From positions 1,418-23,363 of IMG/VR virus record IMGVR_UViG_3300030060_006352: a DNA stretch of 21,946 bases; one strand, written 5' to 3'. Below the pieces are notes generated by a model. That model searched no databases. It was given only the letters and a program-made list of their open reading frames with translations, and was not told where the DNA came from. Below are positions 18,457 to 21,946 of the stretch, piece by piece; positions within the stretch are counted from its first letter, which is position 1, and every line of letters begins with the position of its first letter. Origin of the DNA: a virus. Made by a program: the position numbers and the translations under genes.

Positions 18457-20361
18457 TTATTTTCCTTTTAATTTATTAATTTCAGATTCTAAGGCATCAA
18501 TTTGCTCTTGTTGTTCTTGTATAGCTTTTACTAATAATGGTGTAATTCTACCATAGTCAACTGCTTGGTGAATTTGTTCATCATCTTTGACACCCGCTAT
18601 ACCCTCGTTCCAACCTGCTTCTTGTATTTCATGGGCAATAAAACCTTCATGTATTCCATCATCATCTTCTATCCAATTAAATGTTACAGGTCTTAGTTTT
18701 TTAACCCTCTCTAAACCATTGTCTTTCATAGTTTGAACATTAGTTTTTAATCTATAATCAGAGGATGTATCAAAAGATGTTGAGCCAGAAGAAACTCTAA
18801 CAGAACCAACAGCAACACCAGCTCTATAAAATTGTATTGCTTCACCCGCCGTTACTGCTGCTTGTCTATGAAGAATCAAAGTTTCATCCGTTGCTGTGCT
18901 TGAAGTGTTTGTGATTGTTACAAATTGTGATGCTTGACCAGGTGAATTTACTCTAAACCCAGAAGATGTTTGCCATGCTTGGTCTGAAGCTCCCACCAAA
19001 AAGTTACCCGAAGCGTCAATTCGTACTCTCTCACTATTATTAGTAAAAATTGTTAAAGGATCATTACTACTTGTTCCAAACTGTAGAACATCACTACCAG
19101 TTTGTAAAAATGCAGATGTTGAATCACTACTGATTGATAAAAGATTTTTAAGTATAACACTACTGTTAAAAGTTGCTACACCTGCATCTGACATATCGAG
19201 TGTTAAAGCATTAATAGCAGAACCGCCATCATTACCAACTATAATAAAATCACCATTTGAAATAGTTGTTTGGATTTTATAATCACTTCCGTCTTTAAAA
19301 TGGTCAGCAAATTCTGTTCCCCCGTCAGAAAATTTTATATCTGCACCATCTGCATCAAGAATAATGTCGCCTGCAACGTCAATCGTTAGATCGCCTGAGG
19401 ATAAATCTATTTCGGTTCCGTCTATGGTTATATTGTCTATTGATACGCCTGCATCGGCTGTTACTGTTCCGTTAAAAGTAGCGGCTCCTGCTTCTGACAT
19501 ATCAAGAGTAAGAGCTGTTACGCTAGAACCACCATCGTTTCCTGTAAATATAATATCTTTATCTGATACACTTGACCTAATTGTTAGATTTGAAGAATCC
19601 ATATTAATATGACCAACTTCTGTTCCAGCATCTTTAAATCTTATTTGGTCTCCAGCTGCATCAAGAATAATATCTCCAGCTACATCAACTGTTAAATCAC
19701 CACTTGATAAATCTATTTCTGTTCCATCAATGGTGATATTATCAATATCTATTCCGGCATCTGCTGTGATTTTTTGTGCAAAACTTGTGCTACCGCCATC
19801 GGATATTGTTATGGCGTTATCTCCGTCGGTGAATCCTATGTTAGCTGTTTGTAGCTCTCCAGATACAAGTAAGTCACCGCCTACAGAGGCATCGTCCGTA
19901 ACTGTCAAATCATCTTCAACTTTTAGATCTACGACATTTAAACTAGCAAAAGCATCGGTCACGGCTGCGCCAGAACCTGCTCCGTCTAAATAAACTGCTT
20001 TGACATCGCCAGCTGGTATGGTGACATTTGCACCTGTGCCTTGTGAAATAATTATGTTTTGTGAGCCACTGGTGCCGTTTTCAATAAAGTGCATCCTACT
20101 CATGGTGTTGGGTGCAATCGTAATCGTACAAGCTGAGTCTAGTGTGCCAGTGTATTTGATATACATGGCTCTGCCTGGATCAGTCGATCCATCGGCTACA
20201 GTTGTGGTGTGTGTATCGGCGTTCGTGGTTATGGCCTCGGTACCAAAGCCAAGCGCTTCACCGATTAATTCTAAATTGGTATTTGTTTCAGATCCCCAGG
20301 TACCACTGGATTCTCCAGTGCCTATCTCTTTTAATCTTAAATCGTTTACATACGTTGCCAT
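18457..20361 (-). CDS. Tail fibre with C-terminal S74 self-cleaving chaperone
   Basis: A 634-residue receptor-binding fibre. The N-terminus (MATYVNDLRLKEIGTGESSG) is a virion-attachment segment seen in other marine phages. Residues 145-400 hold a repetitive beta shaft with two copies of a 102-residue unit (about 199-300 and 301-402) centred on DNITIDGTEIDLSSGDLT and GDIILDA. Residues 430-530 form a tip region. Residues about 530-634 are a Peptidase S74 intramolecular chaperone with S533/S534-DYRLKTNV, the Ser at which it cleaves itself, then GFIAHEIQEAG, VDYGRITPLLVKAIQEQQEQ and a trimeric coiled coil. S74 domains guide fibre trimerisation and are then released. GAGGA precedes the ATG. Host specificity most likely resides in the tip just before the chaperone. 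Confidence 0.9.
   Translation of the reverse strand: MATYVNDLRLKEIGTGESSGTWGSETNTNLELIGEALGFGTEAITTNADTHTTTVADGSTDPGRAMYIKYTGTLDSACTITIAPNTMSRMHFIENGTSGSQNIIISQGTGANVTIPAGDVKAVYLDGAGSGAAVTDAFASLNVVDLKVEDDLTVTDDASVGGDLLVSGELQTANIGFTDGDNAITISDGGSTSFAQKITADAGIDIDNITIDGTEIDLSSGDLTVDVAGDIILDAAGDQIRFKDAGTEVGHINMDSSNLTIRSSVSDKDIIFTGNDGGSSVTALTLDMSEAGAATFNGTVTADAGVSIDNITIDGTEIDLSSGDLTIDVAGDIILDADGADIKFSDGGTEFADHFKDGSDYKIQTTISNGDFIIVGNDGGSAINALTLDMSDAGVATFNSSVILKNLLSISSDSTSAFLQTGSDVLQFGTSSNDPLTIFTNNSERVRIDASGNFLVGASDQAWQTSSGFRVNSPGQASQFVTITNTSSTATDETLILHRQAAVTAGEAIQFYRAGVAVGSVRVSSGSTSFDTSSDYRLKTNVQTMKDNGLERVKKLRPVTFNWIEDDDGIHEGFIAHEIQEAGWNEGIAGVKDDEQIHQAVDYGRITPLLVKAIQEQQEQIDALESEINKLKGK
19156..19767 (-). 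repeat. Two tandem 306-base repeats in the fibre shaft
   Basis: Copy 1 (19767-19462) and copy 2 (19461-19156) encode residues 199-300 and 301-402. They share TADAG, DNITIDGTEIDLSSGDLT, DVAGDIILDA, GNDGGS and ALTLDMS in the same order. The middle parts have diverged and the DNA differs mainly at third codon positions, so the duplication is not recent. Confidence 0.8.
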
Positions 20362-20381
20362 TATTTATGTCCTCTTATGTA

Positions 20382-20966
20382 TCATGCCGCATCTCTGCCA
20401 GCGTCTATAACAGTATAGTTTGGAGTTTGCGTTGTCGCAACCTCTGAGTAGCTAGGTGTTTGTGTGGTGCTTACCTCTGCATAGCTTGGAGTTTGGTCAG
20501 TATCAATCTCTCCGTACACCATAATAAAGCCTGGACTTGCTGTTACGCTTAGACCTGTAAGGCTAACTATGGCTCCTGCATCTATGACAGGTGTCCCTAA
20601 ACTTGCAGCAATATCAAAGCCAGTTAGATTTATCACCTCGTTTTCGTGAACGATTACTGATCCGATAGCCGAGGTGATACTTTGTGTAGCTGGCGTAACA
20701 TTAGCTTTTGCAACTACTCCAGGAGCTCCGAGGCCAGATGTAATTGCTTGACCTGTAAGCTGGACAATAGCAGCTGCAATAACGCTAGTTGTTCCTAGTC
20801 CAGAGGTTATAACTTGAGTGGCTGGAACCACATCGGCTTTAGCAACAACAGTTACGCTGCCAAGACCAGAGGTTATTGATCCGACGCTAGATAATTCTAC
20901 CGGTAGAGCTGTACCCCAAGCGCCTTGTCCCCAGGTGCCTCTACCCCAGCCGTTAATGTTGGCCAT
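20382..20966 (-). CDS. Repeat-rich virion protein with Trp/Gly start
   Basis: A 194-residue protein with three parts. Residues 6-18 are a WGRGTWGQGAWG motif, which I recall from virion proteins of marine phages. Residues 30-145 hold about five units of roughly 22 residues around ITSGLG, each alternating with VVAKADV or LTGQ strands, the look of stacked beta units. Residues 156-188 are three 11-residue units of the form TTQTPSYSEVA. No signal peptide or enzyme motif. It lies directly upstream of the fibre gene and overlaps the preceding 45-residue gene (TAATG). A tail or fibre-base component is likely; a surface-exposed repeat domain would suit receptor binding. Function is inferred from context and repeats. 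Confidence 0.78.
   Translation of the reverse strand: MANINGWGRGTWGQGAWGTALPVELSSVGSITSGLGSVTVVAKADVVPATQVITSGLGTTSVIAAAIVQLTGQAITSGLGAPGVVAKANVTPATQSITSAIGSVIVHENEVINLTGFDIAASLGTPVIDAGAIVSLTGLSVTASPGFIMVYGEIDTDQTPSYAEVSTTQTPSYSEVATTQTPNYTVIDAGRDAA
20403..20501 (-). repeat. Three tandem 33-base repeats (11-residue units)
   Basis: They encode residues 156-188 of the repeat-rich virion protein: DTDQTPSYAEV, STTQTPSYSEV, ATTQTPNYTVI. The Q-T-P-x-Y core is invariant. Such short units can gain or lose copies by slippage. Confidence 0.8.
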
Positions 20967-21103
20967 TACATACTGTCGCGGACTTCTACTAGCAAGGTTT
21001 TGACATTATTGAGCTCCTCTCTTACAGGATCCGTCATAAAGTCTAAACTCAGCATTGAGTCTATTTTTGCTATAGCCGCTATAATTTTTTCTTTATTAGT
21101 CAT
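20966..21103 (-). CDS. Small helical protein, 45 aa
   Basis: A 45-residue ORF (MTNKEKIIAAIAKIDSMLSL, then DFMTDPVREELNNVKTLLVE, ending VRDSM). It reads as two amphipathic helices with a turn at DFMTDP, a plausible small helical hairpin. Its stop overlaps the ATG of the repeat-rich virion protein as TAATG, which supports translation. There is no ribosome site before the ATG; instead a TATAAT lies seven bases upstream, so the message could be leaderless. I do not recognise the family. It fills the space between the recombinase and the virion genes and is too short for automatic length cut-offs. Confidence 0.65.
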   Translation of the reverse strand: MTNKEKIIAAIAKIDSMLSLDFMTDPVREELNNVKTLLVEVRDSM

Positions 21104-21138
21104 AGCAAGATTATAACTGAAACTTTAAAGATTTCTAA
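21103..21138 (-). promoter_or_regulatory. Candidate promoter before the 45-aa gene
   Basis: The minus strand has a perfect TATAAT at 21115-21110. A weak TTAGAA (3 of 6 matches) lies 17 bases further upstream, in the last codons of the recombinase gene. The predicted start site falls at about 21103, the A of the ATG. A consensus -10 alone is weak evidence in AT-rich DNA. Confidence 0.35.
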
Positions 21139-21923
21139 TCGTGAAGGCCTTGGAACTTTCTTTTGAGTATTCTCTGGACTTTGTGATACGGAAAGTCCTC
21201 ATAGCCTGGATGTGAACTTTGTATCTGTTTAGCTATCTTCCTAGCTCCTAATCCTTTAGATCTTAGTGCGTAGATATGTTTTAATACCTCTTGTTCTTCT
21301 GGGACTGGCACTAGCTTAGTCCTTCTTCTACTGCCAGAGTCATCGTATTTTTTGGTATAACCAAAAGGTGTTTGTCCGCCGATTGAGTAGCCTTTTTCCG
21401 CATAGACTAACTTGCCGCCGTTGAGCCTAGACATAATCATTTCTCTCTCAATCTCAGCAAACTGCGCCATATTGGTTAGTAGGTTTTGGTTAGCGAGTCT
21501 GGTCATATCCATTTTTGCCTCAAGACCTGTCTTGGCTTTTTCTTTGGGCAAGACTACCGGTATATCTGCAAACATATCGCAGAAGAATAATGTTATTCCA
21601 GACTCTTCTAGCGTTGGCACCATATTAACCATCTCTAAAAAAGATCTTGCAAGCCTGTCTAGTTTGGTTGCTACTATCACGTCGTTTGCGTCCATGGTGT
21701 CAGTCAGCTCTCTGGAGCCTGGTCTTTCGAGTAATGGCTTCATGCCACTGATACCAGCGTCGGTAAAGAACTTGTCAACTTTCCTACCGCCGTATTTGTT
21801 AGCGACAAACTCCTCAATAGATCTCTTTTGCTCGTCTAGTGAAGAGCCGTCTTTGACCTGTTGCTCAGATGATACTCTGATATAGCCGTAGATATTGTTT
21901 ACTTGTTTTCTTGGTTCAATCAT
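21135..21923 (-). CDS. Serine recombinase (resolvase/invertase family)
   Basis: A 262-residue site-specific recombinase. The catalytic domain (about 10-160) has YIRVSSEQQ with the nucleophile Ser after Val, the KLDRLARS motif with its conserved Arg residues, and AEIEREMIMSRLNGGK leading into the long E helix. After it come a Recombinase-type segment GGQTPFGYTKK (about 184-194) and a helix-turn-helix-like end (LGARKIAKQIQSSHPGYEDF, then HKVQRILKRKF). At 262 residues it is longer than simple resolvases (about 180-200) and much shorter than large serine integrases. It could act in phage integration, in resolving multimers, or in switching DNA segments. AAAGGAGG precedes the ATG at 21923. No crossover site is recognisable in the window. 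Confidence 0.9.
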   Translation of the reverse strand: MIEPRKQVNNIYGYIRVSSEQQVKDGSSLDEQKRSIEEFVANKYGGRKVDKFFTDAGISGMKPLLERPGSRELTDTMDANDVIVATKLDRLARSFLEMVNMVPTLEESGITLFFCDMFADIPVVLPKEKAKTGLEAKMDMTRLANQNLLTNMAQFAEIEREMIMSRLNGGKLVYAEKGYSIGGQTPFGYTKKYDDSGSRRRTKLVPVPEEQEVLKHIYALRSKGLGARKIAKQIQSSHPGYEDFPYHKVQRILKRKFQGLHD

Positions 21924-21927
21924 GCTG

Positions 21928-21936
21928 CCTCCTTTT
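21928..21936 (-). promoter_or_regulatory. Strong ribosome binding site of the recombinase
   Basis: The minus strand reads AAAAGGAGGCAGCATG, a near-perfect Shine-Dalgarno sequence four bases before the ATG at 21923. It is among the strongest in the window, so the recombinase is probably well translated. Confidence 0.8.
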
Positions 21937-21946
21937 GAAATTTGTT

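Noticed and set aside
21412-21885. 157-codon open frame on the plus strand
   Set aside because: It is antisense to the serine recombinase, whose motifs are intact; the plus-strand product is Ser/Ile-rich with no recognisable motif.
1-21946. tRNA genes, CRISPR array, insertion sequence or att core
   Set aside because: No cloverleaf-type sequence, regular spacer array, transposase or tRNA-end duplication was seen on either strand by reading; short att cores cannot be excluded.

Overview
The window is a compact stretch of a tailed marine bacteriophage genome, or of a prophage or metagenome-assembled equivalent. Every supported gene lies on the minus strand, spaces between genes are tiny, and many start/stop pairs overlap as ATGA, TAATG or TGATG. 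By eye the DNA is AT-rich. The head, tail-fibre and small-membrane-protein families look like those of pelagiphage-like marine podoviruses (HTVC010P-type is my best guess). That placement is from memory of the families, not from a search.

Layout in transcription order (right to left). 21923-20966: a serine recombinase, then a 45-residue protein. 20966-18107: a repeat-rich virion protein, a tail fibre with a C-terminal self-cleaving chaperone domain, and a small conserved phage protein. 18082-16454: seven very small genes, five with membrane segments (holin-like set). 16500-11737: five overlapping genes that are not ordinary phage genes: CsgF-like, CsgG-like, a secreted curlin-like repeat protein, a secreted FecR-domain protein and a CHASE2-adenylate cyclase. 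11744-10212: lysis and nuclease genes (overlapping Rz/Rz1-like spanins, staphylococcal-type nuclease, GH24 endolysin), closed by an intrinsic terminator at 10159-10199. 10129-2118: packaging and head genes (terminase large subunit, portal, an H1/AT-hook-like basic protein, a GroES-like co-chaperonin, a probable scaffold, a second virion protein and the major capsid protein), closed by a second terminator at 2050-2077. 2006-1: a small membrane protein, a tiny frameshifted ORF and four probable virion proteins, the last cut by the window edge.

The most interesting object is the 16500-11737 block. CsgG is the outer-membrane curli export pore and CsgF its extracellular cap. Here they lie directly upstream of a signal-peptide protein with QxGxxN-type repeats, so a secretion pore, its cap and a plausible amyloid substrate are encoded together. 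FecR plus CHASE2-cyclase follows in the same translationally coupled run, with all key cyclase residues present. The block sits between the holin-like and spanin genes, so it is probably expressed late. I infer a phage-encoded envelope or surface system (amyloid fibre, outer-membrane pore, superinfection barrier or lysis aid) linked to cAMP production. Its function is not known from the sequence. No tRNA, CRISPR array, insertion sequence or recognisable att site was seen, and no gene-free stretch exceeds 300 bases.
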